From Nereocystis luetkeana (Eukaryota; Sar; Phaeophyceae; Laminariales; Laminariaceae), in contig JARUPZ010000012.1 of the NCBI GenBank assembly GCA_031213475.1, forward strand, positions 5,466,949 through 5,530,948: a stretch of 64,000 nucleotides of DNA. Direction: 5' to 3'. Positions 35,001 through 47,000 of this stretch are shown here, piece by piece. Numbering within the stretch: position 1 is the first letter of the stretch; each line of letters opens with the position of its first letter. Below the pieces are notes generated by a model. It saw nothing but the letters and a program-made list of their open reading frames with translations, had not been told where the DNA came from and did not search any database. Position numbers and translations under genes: made by a program.

Positions 35001-38000
35001 CTGCTGACCCGTCGGAGATGGTGCCGACCGGTCAAGGTGCCATTCCCCCCGGTTATTACGTTTGTGGGATTACATGCTCCCAACGCCATTGCCAGCCCAA
35101 TGCCTAGCCCAAACCTCAACCCCGATCCTAACCCCAAGCCAGAACCAGTTTTTTTTTCGACTTGGCCCATGTTAGACATGATGGTTGATAGTCCACACTA
35201 CTGCACATGATCATTGCATATTTTCCCTTCTAAAATTCCGAGAAAGTTCTGGTCCATCGGGGTTATAGGGTTACCAGAGTTACTGTAGAGGGGTTGAAAG
35301 ATGAGCATAATTCTACCATTTTGTCGCAGCTGAGTCGAGGCCCATGAAACCCTCACCCCAACCCCACCCTCAACTTCAGCGTCAACACCAACCCGGCCCA
35401 ACCCCAATCCCGACGCCGACCTCGACCTCAACCTCAACCTCAACCGCGATCCTGACTCCAACCCTGACGCCAGCCCCAACCCAAACCATAACTCCAACCC
35501 CAACCCAAACCGTAACTCCAACATCAACCCACTCCAACCCCGATCCCAGCCCCGACCCCAACTTCAACCCCAACCCCAACCTCAGCCCTAACCTCGACCC
35601 TGACCCCGATCCTAACCCTCACTAACCCCGTCCCCTATCCCCGACTTTGACACGCCACCCCCACCGCCTACGCCTCCACCGCCGCCATTTGTGTTGACTC
35701 GAGAGAAGGTGTGAATAGCGACAGCAGGCCTAGGTTGACGGACATGGAGCCTCTCGCGGCGGCAGGGGGGGCGCTCTTGCTATCTTCCCCGGCCATCTCG
35801 ACGAGCGGAGGGGGTAATGGGGCCGGCGGCGTCGGAGTCGGTGGTGGCGGGGGCGGGTTGGGAGTAGCCGCCATGCTGGCGGCGGTTGGAATAGCCCCGC
35901 CGGATGGAGTGATACCGGTCGCGACGCCTGGGCAGGTGGGTGCCTTGGGGGTAGGGGGGGTCGTCGGCACGATGGTTGGTCGTTGCTGTTGTCTTCAACA
36001 AAAGTAGAACTCACGGTGATTTGTTGTGGCAGTGGTGAGGGTCGGGAAGGGGTGGGAGGTAGAGTGGGGTGGGTGAGATGGAAGCGGGGGGTGGGAGAGG
36101 AGGAGAGGGAGGGTACAGCGAGCGAAGGGGAGTAAGTGTAGCACGTTGTGTGGATGTCACTTTCAAACACATGTTTCGTGCTGGTGTTGCGAAATGTTTT
36201 GTCTCGCGGTTGTCCTTGGTGAAGGAGGGAGATTTGTCTTTCTGTTGTGATGTGTCACTGGTATCTCGTAGTTTTGTTCCTGGCCCGGTCATTGTTTCAT
36301 TGTACGGTGTTTTATTTTTCGTTTCGTCTATTACGGGGGACCATAGTTAATAGGACCTATGGTATACATAAAAACCTATATATTCACCCATTTTTACCAA
36401 CAATATGTGGTCCTATTAACTATGGTCCCTCGTATTAGTGCTGGTCTGGTATCGTCGGCCCCATGACGGGACGCGACAGAAAAAGACCAAGCAAAAACCT
36501 TAACCTTGCCCTCGCTTTCGCCTGACTGCCGCTGCCGCCGCCATCGCCACCGCCACACACTGTACCCCCCCCCCTCACGTCCCCGTCCACTTATTTCATA
36601 CGTCGTGCCTTCACCCCACCCCACCCCCCCCCACCGCCTGCAGCCCACGGGAGTACCGCTGCCGCGCCTACGCCTGAGCGACGGACCCCTGTCGGCCTTT
36701 TCTACCGTTGAAGCCGTAGTTCGCGGGGTCGCCGCATGCCGGCAGTGGATCGGGGGCGCGACGGATCTGACCTCCGGCCGCGGCCTCGACGGAGCGTCCT
36801 CTTTCAGGCTCGTCCAGGAGCTTCAGGCGAACCGCCAGCTACCGTACGCTGTGGGGGGGGGGCTGCGCACCACCCTTGCGCACGAGCTCAGCCTCAAGGC
36901 TCCGGAGAACCCCGAGCTTGCTCACCATCTCGGCAGGTGGGCATGTGCGCTGGAGGGACCGGGGGGGGGGGGGGTGGTAGACTGGGAGTAGGGGAGGGAG
37001 GAGTGGTAGGCTGGGGGTAGGGGAGGGGAGTGAGGGATCGGGGGGGGGTAGGGGCGTACTGATTTGTTGCTTGCCGTTGTCTTTTTGCCGTTAATCATGC
37101 ACCCCTTTCGAGACGGAGCACCGTTCCTACTCCTAATAGAGACACCTCCAACATTTGGGTCCTCAGTGCGTTTTTTTCCGTACGTTATACTGAAAAAAAA
37201 TGGGCGCTTTATCCCCTTCTTGAGGGGGGGCGGGGGAGGGAACTGAGAGTGGCTGGCGTTTGTCCATGGAATGTCGGGGCTGGCCACCTCAAAACGTGTC
37301 GTCCGTGCGCTGCCCCGCGTTCCTTCTTGATTGTATTGTCCATCTCTGATCACACGCCCCCTCCCCCCCCCCGCATCTTCATCCCCCCCCCAGTGTCGGC
37401 GCCAGCAACGGCGAGGACGACGACGACGACGGCATGGCGGGCGCTATTGACATCAACGACGTCGACTGGGCCAGCAACAGTGACGCCGAGGTCGGTGGCG
37501 GTAGCACCGGCAGCGGCGGCGGTATCGGTGCCGCCGGCATCGCCGGCGTCGGCGCCACCACTGGCCCCCCTCCGGCGCTTCCCCCGATGATAAACATCGC
37601 CGTGGAACCCACCCCTGCAAGGGTGCAGAGGCACGCGCCCTCCGCCGCCGCCGTCGCCGCCGCGACCGGTTTAGCGCGGACTGGTGGCGGCGCCACCTCG
37701 GGCGTGGCGGCGGCGCTGGCGACGACGAGCGTCGCTCGCGCGGTGCCGCCCCCTCTTTTCACCGCCTCCACCAACAGCGCGGCTCCCTCGACCCGGGGGT
37801 CGAGAAACACGAGGACGTCCCCCTTTAACCTGAAGGCGTGCTCGGCCTGCAAGAAGGGCAGAGCGTCGCCCATCAAGTGCCGCGTGGACCGCCGGCACTG
37901 GGAGGACCCGGACTGGACGGATCCCCCCTCTCGTCCGTGGGTGATGCCAACCGGGTTCGTAGACTGGCTGGCCAAAGAGGACCGTGGGCCGCACGGGGAG

Positions 38001-41000
38001 AAGCCCGGGTCGCCTACGAACGCCGCCACCGCCGCGGCAGCCGCCGTTGCCTTGGAAGCCGCGCTTGCTAACAGGCCGGCGGGGCCGCGCGCTAAGAGCG
38101 CAGAAGCCGCGCCGCCGGTGGTGAGCGCGTCGTCGCTTCTGCAGCGCATGCTGGGCACGGCGGCACTGCCGGCGCCGGTGCCCGCACCGCCGCCCCCGGT
38201 TCCTATCCTGGCGCCGCGGGTCGCGCCCGGCGCGCCCATTGTCGGGGGGGGCGGCATCAAGCGGCCGCGCTGCCTGGCCCAGGGGTGCAGCAACGCGGTG
38301 GGGAGGGACGTGGCTTTCTGTTCGGACGATTGCATCGTTGCCGTGCAGAAGCAAGCCGTCGTTGCCTTGATAGCCTACCACGGCAAGCAGCAGCGGGGCG
38401 CCGGCGGCGGTGGCAGCAGCGCTTCCGCCGGTGCGGCTGCTAGAATAACCTCGGGTGCGAAGGCCAACGGAGCCCTTGTCAAAGCGGAAGGAGTCAGTGG
38501 GAGTAGAGAGGACGCGGTTGTGGCGTCGTCGTCGTCGGCAGCGACTCCTGCCGCTGCCGGGAGCGCCGGTGGGGAGGCTGTGGCGGTGGGCGATGGCGGC
38601 GCCGAAGGTACAGAGGGAGGCGGAGGTGGAGGAGGAGCGGGGAGAGGAGGCGGGGGTGCGATGATGGTGGAGGCAGGGGCAACGGGTTCTTCGCTCGCCG
38701 CTAACGCTGCCGCTGCTGCCGCCGCCACTGCCGACGGCCCGAAGTGGACGGAGCAAGACGAACAGAAGTTCTCTAAAGGCCTCGAGGCGGTGCGGGCGAG
38801 GGCCAAGCCGACGGCCGCGCTGCGCTTCCGCCACAAGGTGATGGACCGCTTCCGGGAGCTGTTTGCGGAGGGGATGGCGGAGCTGGGCCTGGGCTCGACG
38901 GACGCGGTGGTTCTGAGCGGGGTGCTGGCGTGGGACCTTGAGCACGAGCTGCACGCATTTTCGCGCACGAATCGTGGCGTGTACAAGGAAAAGGCACAGT
39001 CCCTTCGCTTCAATATCAAGTTCGCCAAGAACCCCGAACTGTTCAAGGTAGGGGAGAGGGGACAGGCGGGGCGGCGTCGGTCGGTCGGTCGGGTGCCGAC
39101 GTGTGAGTCTGGGTGGTATCATGGGGGTCTGTTTCTGTGCGTGTGTCTGTGTGTCTGTGTGTGCTTCCATGTGTTTGGTGTGTATCAGTGTGTATTTGTG
39201 TGTCCGTGGGTACGTGCTCGTGTAATCTTTATGTCGTCTCTTTTGTGTTTGTGTTTACGCCGATGTGTTTGTGTGTGCATGTATTTCTGTGTCTTTGTGT
39301 GTGTCTGGCGCATTATGTGCTGTTTAGTTCTGGAGCGAGAGACCCGGGGTGTGGTCGGGCCTGTCGTGATCCTCTTGTCGCGAGAGCAGACGTTGGGTGG
39401 TTGGTGGGTGGGGGAGGGGCTGTTTTTCTTGTAGTCAGTCCGTCCGTCCATCATTTCCACACGCCACCCTTTCTTATCTCTGCGCTGCCACCGCTGTCGC
39501 CGCTGCTGCCGCTACCGCCGCTGCCCCCGCCACCGCCACCGTCGCCGCCGCCGCCGCGGTGTCCCGTTGTGGTGCCTACCCGGCCGCCCGCACCACAGGA
39601 CCTTCTCACCGGCGGGACGAGCATGAAGACCCTGTGCGGCATGTCCACCGACGAGCTCGCGTCGTCGCACCTCAAGGAGGAACGCAAGCGCATCCGCGAC
39701 GAGAGCTACGCCGGCCACATGAGACCAGAAGAAGAGGGAAATGAGATCGTCTACAAGGACGGCGCCCTCCAGAAGATAGACAAGGTCAAGAGCGACGCGA
39801 AGAAGCAGGGGCTGGCGACGGCTCCGGCTTCCCTCGCCGCCGCTGGCGGTGCCACCGGTGCCGGCGGCAAGACCTCCGGCAAGGCCTCCAAGAAGGCCCG
39901 TAAGGGGTCGGGTGGGGGGGGCATGGGGAGCTCTGCGGACGGTGGGGACGGAGGAGAGGAGGGGAGGAAGACGGGGGGCGGGGCCGTGGGGTCCCGTGTC
40001 AAGATAGAATTGAGGGGTTCTGGGAGGAACGGAGGGGACGACTACGACGAGGACGAAGAGGAAGGGGAGGCCGGCGGGGGGCACGGGGTGCGGGGGCGCC
40101 GCGGCAGCGGCGCCGGCCCGGTGGAGCTTAAGCGCAGGCTGTCGTCAAGCTCGGATGTGGGGAAGGACGGCGGCGGGGAAGGGGGGGAAACGTCCCTAAC
40201 GAAAAGGATCAAGAAGCTGTCGGCGGGGTCTCCGATGATCGACGATGTGCCCAAGTGAGAGCGCGCGTGCGCGATCGGTTGTTTCATCCCATGACACGTT
40301 TTTTTTTTGTGCTTTGTTGGCGTTTTTCGCTGTGCTGTTTGGGTGTTCCTGGGTGTTTCTCGCTGCGCTGTTTGGTTGGAAAAGAAGGGGGAAGAAGGTG
40401 GGGGGGGGTGTTCTTTCTCTCTCCCGCCCAACCTATGACATCACCGCTCTGTCTCCTCCCTCCTTCCCTCCCTCTCCTCCTTCGTCCCCACCTCCTCGTA
40501 CTATCGCCATCGCTACGGTTGCCGTTGTTGTCGTTGTCGTCGACACTGTCGCCATATTTTTGATCGCTATCATCCTCATTTTTTCGCCGCTATCTTCGCT
40601 GTCGTTATATATATAACCCAGGCTGCAATTTCCGAGCTCCCCGCTCCCAGACTTCCCGAGCTCCCCGCTCCCGGATTTCCCGAGCTCGCCGAACCTCGAG
40701 TTCGTCGGCAGGTCTGAGCTCGAGCCGGTGCCGTCGCCTCCCGGTCCTGAAGACGACGATGACGACGACTCGGAGGGGGACGGTGGTGGCGGCGACGGCC
40801 TTCGAACGTGAGAGGAACTACTGTATATTAGTGTTCGATTTCGCACGGCATAAAACGAGCTCGGTACGATACCGATAGACAAAAAAACGAATCGATAGGT
40901 ACGATTTCGCTAGTTGATTGAAGCTTTCGTTCGGCATTTGCGTGAACACGCGGGGGTGCCAGAGAGGATGGAGAGGGCGAAGCACGTTCGACATATGCGA

Positions 41001-44000
41001 AATGTCGAAAAAGTTGGATATTTTGATGAATGTTTTTTTTTTTTTATACGATATCTAGCTCTGCTGTATATACTTGTGCGCGCGACCGTTATTTAAGGCG
41101 GCGGCGGTGGCTTGTCGGGTTTGCTGCTATAGTTGAATGCAGGCAGCAGCAGCGGCATGATGGTTGTTGGTGTTTATGTTACTGTAGCAATGGTTGGTTG
41201 ATTGATGACAGAAGCAATGGTTGATTGATTGATAGCAGCAGCAGTGGTTTGTTGACGACATTAGCAACGATTGGTTGATGATAGTGTCGTTGGTTGATTG
41301 ATGACAGCAGCACCAATTGATTGATGGCAGCGGCAACAGCAGCAGTGGCTGACTGTTACCACCAGCACTGGTTGTTTGGTGCTGTCATTGATTGTTGATT
41401 GGTGATAGTAGCTATGGTGGATTGATGACAGCGGCCAAAGTTGGTTGATGGCAGCAGCACTGATTGATTGATGACTCCAGTACTCACTGATTGATGACAC
41501 CAGCACTGATTGATGGATGACAGTAGCCATGGTTCATTGGTAACATCAGTAGTGATTGACTGATGACAGCAGCTATGGCTGACTGGTGAGAGCTACAATA
41601 TTGATTGTGACACCAGCAATGGTCGATTCGTGACATCAGCCGTGGAGGACGCCAGAAATCATGGAAGTAAGCATGTCGAAGACGCCACCGAAAAACACGG
41701 GATTCAACAAGAACAAGACAGCGGAACCACCCCGAACGAAAACGGAACAAACAAGATCGGAAGCACGAAAAACAGTACCATCCACAAATACTTCGAGGTA
41801 TATATATATGTACAAGAGAGCAGTAGGCGTTTATTATACCCGCGGTGACATAACGGTGCCGTCATCCTGTCCTCTCTCTCTGTGCCTGCGCTTTTGCGCC
41901 TTCGCGTGATGTCCCTGCCTCACGACGGATGAACACACTTTTTTCACACGTTGGACAGAGATCACGATCGAAATAATCTATAGATCCCGTGCGTGCCACT
42001 GTGAGATACCTGGTATTGCACAAGAGCTTTGCCATACAGATACCACCCGGCAGCCATGTGTCGAAGAGCCCGTCTGTGTCCTATACATCCCACCTGGCAA
42101 GTCAACCGATGATTTGGATAGTTAGATGGAACGAATGAAATGCTCCTGGCAGATCAGAGATGTCGTGTCTGCTCAATACATTATCTACATTATGGAAGTG
42201 GGGGTCCTTCTGAGAGAACTATTGACCGCCGGTAAGACATTCCAGGGGGTCGGGCTGCTCGTTGCTTGGGGCTGGGGAGCACTTCCTGGTGGGATTAAGG
42301 CACGGGCGTAGACCCAACTCAACTCCTCACCCTGACCCCAAACCGAACCCCAAACGTCCCAAAAACGGGCGAGAAAAGCGGCTGCGCCGCTGTCTTTTTT
42401 TTTTTTTGGTATTCCGAACCTGCGGACCACGATTTACCTCCTTGCACTATGAGTGACTGTGAAATTCCCGGAAACTTCCCGCTAATGTCCTATCGGATGA
42501 GATGCGACTACTACTGCTTTGTGATGTGTCCGATATGTTTTGTGCATTTTTGTTTTTTCAAACGTTTTGCAGGATGGACGTGGGCGGCGATGACGCCTCG
42601 GACCAAGAAGAAGGCAGCAGCCCCGGAGAAGGGCGAGAGGGAGGAGGAGGACGAGGAGGACGAGGAGAAGAACCAGACGTTCCCGCCGCCGACGTCGAAC
42701 ACGGCGGTCGCGACAACGCCAACTTTCAAGACGGCGAAAACGGACACTTGGGCGGTGGCGGTGGCGGTCGCAGCGGCAGCGGCAGCGGCAACGGTGGCGT
42801 TGGGGGCGACAATGCCGGGGGCGACAAGGACGGTCTACGCGACAGCAGGTTTGCCGTCGACGACACCGACATGGACCTGGACGAAGACGAACCCACGGCG
42901 GCGGCGGCGGCTAAGGCTGCTGGCTCTGGGTCCCCGGCGGCGGCTGCGGGATCGGTGGGACCGGGAGCAGCCGGCGGCGGCCGGTCGTTGACGCCCCCCC
43001 CTGAGGTGCCCCCGGCTGCTACCACGGTGGTGTTTTTTGTTTTTTTTTCTTGGGGTCGGGGGTGGGTTGTACTCATGTCATGCATGGCCGAAGTTGTATC
43101 ACCATAGACCGTTGCATGCCTACAATGCCGGGACGGAGCATGTCGAGTTTTCACCGACCAGGCAGACATTGCTTGCAACAAGCGTGGACGCCGTGAGGTG
43201 TTAAGCAAGTCGCATCAAGAGTGAGAACTGCATCCTACTAAGAACCGCTTTTGAGGCTGATTTTGTGGCGTATGGATGACAGCGTTATTGCACTGTTTTT
43301 TTTTGGTCGTGGCAGCTTCCAGAGACAGCGATGGGTTTACTATGTAACTGCCTCGTGGGTGCCTTACCATATACCAGGTCCGCACTATGATACTTGATAC
43401 GACCATTCCCCTTGTGTGGGACCAAGCTTCTCCCCGCACAAAAATGATCTAACTCGACCGCCAGCCGTGGTGACCGCCAAAAAACGGAACAAAACAAAAA
43501 AAACAGTACCCTGGTTGTCTAGCTCACGCAGTGAGAAGCGTGTTTTACGACGCCAACCCAACCATCAATGTACATACCAGGTACATAATAAAGGGGTCGG
43601 GTGGGGGTTATTTATTACAGCTAGATCTTGTCTGTTTTTGCTTTTTTCTTTAGATTGTCGTCTTTTTCTAGAATTTGATGTCCGTTGTTTTAGCACCAGA
43701 CGATCGATCAAGTGTGTGGGGGTGGGGGTATTAATCGTAGACGTGAGAGGCCTCGCCGTTCCTATTTTTTCCCGCTCCTGTCGTCTCTTCTCTCACTTGC
43801 CCTAAAATGTGTGAGTGTGAGTGTGTGTTTTTTTTATTTCGCCGAAACCACCGCCACCATCTTTCACCACCACCGCCGCCGCTGACCCCACTGACGCCGG
43901 CGACGCTTTTTTGTCCGTGTGTTTCAAACCTTCGTGGCGCGTGTCCAGGTGGAGGGGATGACGCGGATAGCCCCCAAGATGGGCAGGGGAGGCCGGGCAG

Positions 44001-47000
44001 TGAAGAGCGAAAATTTCGCGGTGAACGAACCCGGGCGGGAGCCGTTTTACGTGCACGCCTACCACGGTGGAATCCCTGAGCAGTGTGCGGATCTGCAGGC
44101 GAGTGGCGGCGTTAATGCAACGGGGGTGGGGTTAGGGCGGGGGGGGGGGGGGGGGGGGGGGGTGTACTCGATAGGAGAGATGTACTCGATCTCATGCATG
44201 GCCGTAGTCGTATGACCATAGACCCTCGCATCCCTACAATGCCGGGACGGAGCATATCGGGTTTTCACCGACCAGGCAGACATTGCTTGCACCAAGCGCG
44301 AAGCGCCGTGAGGTGTCTGGCGAGTCGCATGAAGGATGAGCTGCACCCTACTAAGAACCGCTTGTGAGGCGGACTTGCATATGGACGACAGCTTCAATGA
44401 GTTGATTTAATTTCCGGTGTAGGCGTTTCCAGAGACAGCAATGGGAGTACTATGTAACTGCCTCTTGGGTGCCTTACCTTGATTGCTACGTGATACGATC
44501 AATTCCCTTGTGCGGAGTAAAGGTTCTCTACCTCGCACAAATGATCTAACTCGACAACCAGCTGTGGGCGCCCGCCAAAAAAAAAACAAAAAGAAAACGG
44601 TACCCTGGTTGTCTAGCTCACGTAGTGAGCGGCATGTTTTACAGTGTCGTTGCCAATCGACACCAACCCAACCTATATAAAATAGGGGGGGGGGGGGGGG
44701 TAGTCAAGTCGTCCGTAGCCATAGTGCTTTGACCATAGGCGATCGCGCTATGCTTGACGAAAACGAAAACTACACGCTTGACGATTACGAGAGCTCTTTC
44801 TGGAAAACCCGGCGGAAGTTGTCCGTAAGGTCGCAACCACGGTGGGTACAATGATTATGGTGTGTAAACATAGGGGAGATTATATGGTTCTCGGGTCCAT
44901 CATGGATTCTATTTACTATGCCCCCCCCCCCCCCGGAATTTGCTGCTACCCACCGAAGCTACGGTATACCAGGAGTATGGTGGCTTATGCTCGTGCAATT
45001 TGCTACGTAGCTCTACTCCGGCGCATGCTCGTACCTCTACACGGTTTGTTTCTCTAGGCATTTCCTACCGGCGGCAACAATACGAGTAGCGCTTTTGAGT
45101 CTATGTGTCAAGTTTCGTTTAAAAAAAAAAATCTAGTTCCAGTTTCTGTAAAGCATGCTATTAATGGTCATTTTAGTGTTTTCCAATTAGCCCAATATTT
45201 TCTAGTGAACTCTGTAACAATTTCGACGAAACCTCAGATCTCGCGGCCGAGGTGACTGTTTCGAAAGTTGTGGAAAACATGCAATATCCGTTTTTCTCCA
45301 ACAAACCTATTATTTTCGTGTAATATGGCGATCATCGCATCGGAGGGTTCAGAAAATGGAGCCACTGATTCCGATCAGAGTATCTCAGAATGGGTACCCC
45401 AGAGAGGTCACTTCTCTTCTTCGCTCCAAGAACCACCCGATCGACATCGGCCCCTCCCGCCGACGCGGCCCAGGCAGACGCGACCACCCTTGTATACTCT
45501 ACGCTTTTGATCAAACGTTGGATCTCGCGGCTTGAGTGCATTTTTAAGCTTTGTAAAACGTGCAAATCCTTGTCTTCCCCAGCAAGCCCGAAACGGTCCT
45601 CGTAAATAAACTCCATTGTAATAATCGCTCATTTTTTTGTTTTGTTTTTTCGTTTTGATTTTTTGAACGTTTTGTAAATAACAGGGGCTGCTGCCCCGCA
45701 ATCTGGACGTGGACGGTCGCGTGTCGATGACTAATCTCAACGGCACCATGAAGTCGCGAGCGGATGGCAGCGTGAGAGTGCTGGTCTTGAGGCCTGGCGG
45801 CGGGGGGGCCAAGAACCCAGGCATTTGCAGGTGAGGGGGGGTGGGGCGGGCCGGACCGGGCCGGGCCGGGGTGGGGTGGTGGTGAGGTGGAATGTGGGTT
45901 AGTGGTTGAATGTGACCTAGTTTTCGTCTCCGCTTAGCTGCTTGCCTTCTTGTTGAATCTCTCGTTTTTTTGTTTTCAAGCGCGCGGCATCTAGATACGG
46001 GTGTAGTTCCATTAGCAGGAAGTGCTCCCGTCGATTGTTGGTGTGCTAAACAAAAATCGTCACTGTGACAAGCACTCGAGCATTGACGACGTGCATGGGC
46101 AGCCAATTTTTTTTTTTTGTCGACCGGTGGTTGCGGTTGATTGATTTTCTTGTTGACTGGTGTTGCGGTTGGTTATCGGTGGTATGACTGTCGTCGATAC
46201 TGTTTTCGTTGACGCTGTCGTCCTTGTACTTGTTGTCGTTGCTGCCAGCTGTTGTTCTTGTTGCTACGTACATGACACCTGGTATTGCAAAAAAAGAAAT
46301 GCAGCATCACCGTTCTCTCTATTTCGTTTCCATCATACTTTTTTTGCGTCTCCCCAGCCGCTTCTGCGACGACTTCACGGCCTACAAGAACCAGGGGCGT
46401 GCGGGGTACTGCTTCAAGCAATTCGACAAGAAGCATGTCGAATTCCTCTACATTGTGCCGCCGATGCTCGGTTATCAGGTGTGTGTCCGTGAATTGTCTT
46501 ACGTTTGTCCATCATTTTTTGTTGCGTGTCATTGGTTTGTGTTTGTACTTGATTGTGTTTGTGCGTGTTTGTTTGTGTTTTGTGTTTTTTCTCGTGAACA
46601 CATGAAAATCGAACATGCCCCCCTTAGCATGGTGGCTACCGCTCGGATAACTCGTCCAAAGGGCTGCGTGATAGAGCGATTCGCTGAACATTGCACGCGC
46701 GTCTGACGGCGCTCGCCCGTCCACAATTTTTTCGTCTGTAGACATGAATTTTTGGGGCGAACACCGGCATCAGTTATTCTTGTTGGTCTTTTGGAGTCAG
46801 AACCAACCTTTTTAGTTCGCCCTCTCGCTTCTCGCTATGTTGGTGTGGGCGTGTTTCACGCGATTTTGGTAGCCGGATGGTAGCGACGGAATGAGCGTCA
46901 GCCAGTTTCTGCTTTCGGCGGCATCGCTGTGTAACGGCTCGCCCCGTGCGCTTCTGCCGCCGTCACCCATGTCTGCGAGGTATCGGCTCCTGGTTTCCAG

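Larger units (their letters stand above)
14029..36936 (+). other. Exons 4-21: PLU-1-like helical repeat array (about 1480 residues)
   Basis: Almost every exon carries a Trp followed three or four residues later by Ala or Val inside an amphipathic stretch. Examples are QQWTKEVKNL (exon 4), GYWKTSVAKLEAEI (5), TAWQHVNDI (6), TQWIRRAKTCL (7), RGWAQRASAVV (8), LRWNEAASKGL (11), KRWQDRARKLVW (12/13), VAWEDEARR (14), LRWRARCSEA (15), AAWEAWRGSV (16), GRWLFAAGEAL (17), LRWTIAVGETA (19) and RQWIGGATDL (21). Between them lie short segments with Leu-rich helices and a Pro, as in the PLU-1-like domain of KDM5/JARID1 demethylases. No JmjN, ARID or JmjC domain is seen, so this is not a demethylase. Low-complexity Gly, Ala and Glu inserts interrupt the array in exons 4, 5, 15, 16, 17 and 20. 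Most introns are phase 0, which would favour exon duplication. Family similarity is by pattern only. Confidence 0.7.
40622..43026 (+). other. Exons 24-25: low-complexity acidic linker with PSSPLPDF repeats
   Basis: Exon 24 (186 bases) starts with three near-identical PSSPLPDF units and then runs into an acidic GPEDDDDDD stretch. Exon 25 is Gly-, Asp- and Ala-rich with another acidic cluster (DTDMDLDEDEP). No domain is recognised. Exon 25 may end at 43026 (GTGGTG) or at an earlier in-phase GTGCCC near 43004; both keep the frame. The segment joins TLD to SPOC and is probably unstructured. Confidence 0.7.

Noticed and set aside
14029..36936. KDM5-type histone demethylase
   Set aside because: PLU-1-like pattern and PHD are present, but no JmjN, ARID, JmjC or C5HC2 zinc finger was found anywhere in the gene.
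37671..39170. 499-codon minus-strand open frame, with others of 223-318 codons in the same place
   Set aside because: Antisense shadow of GC-rich exon 22, whose plus-strand frame carries the Cys4 knuckle and TFIIS-type motifs. The antisense translations have no motif.
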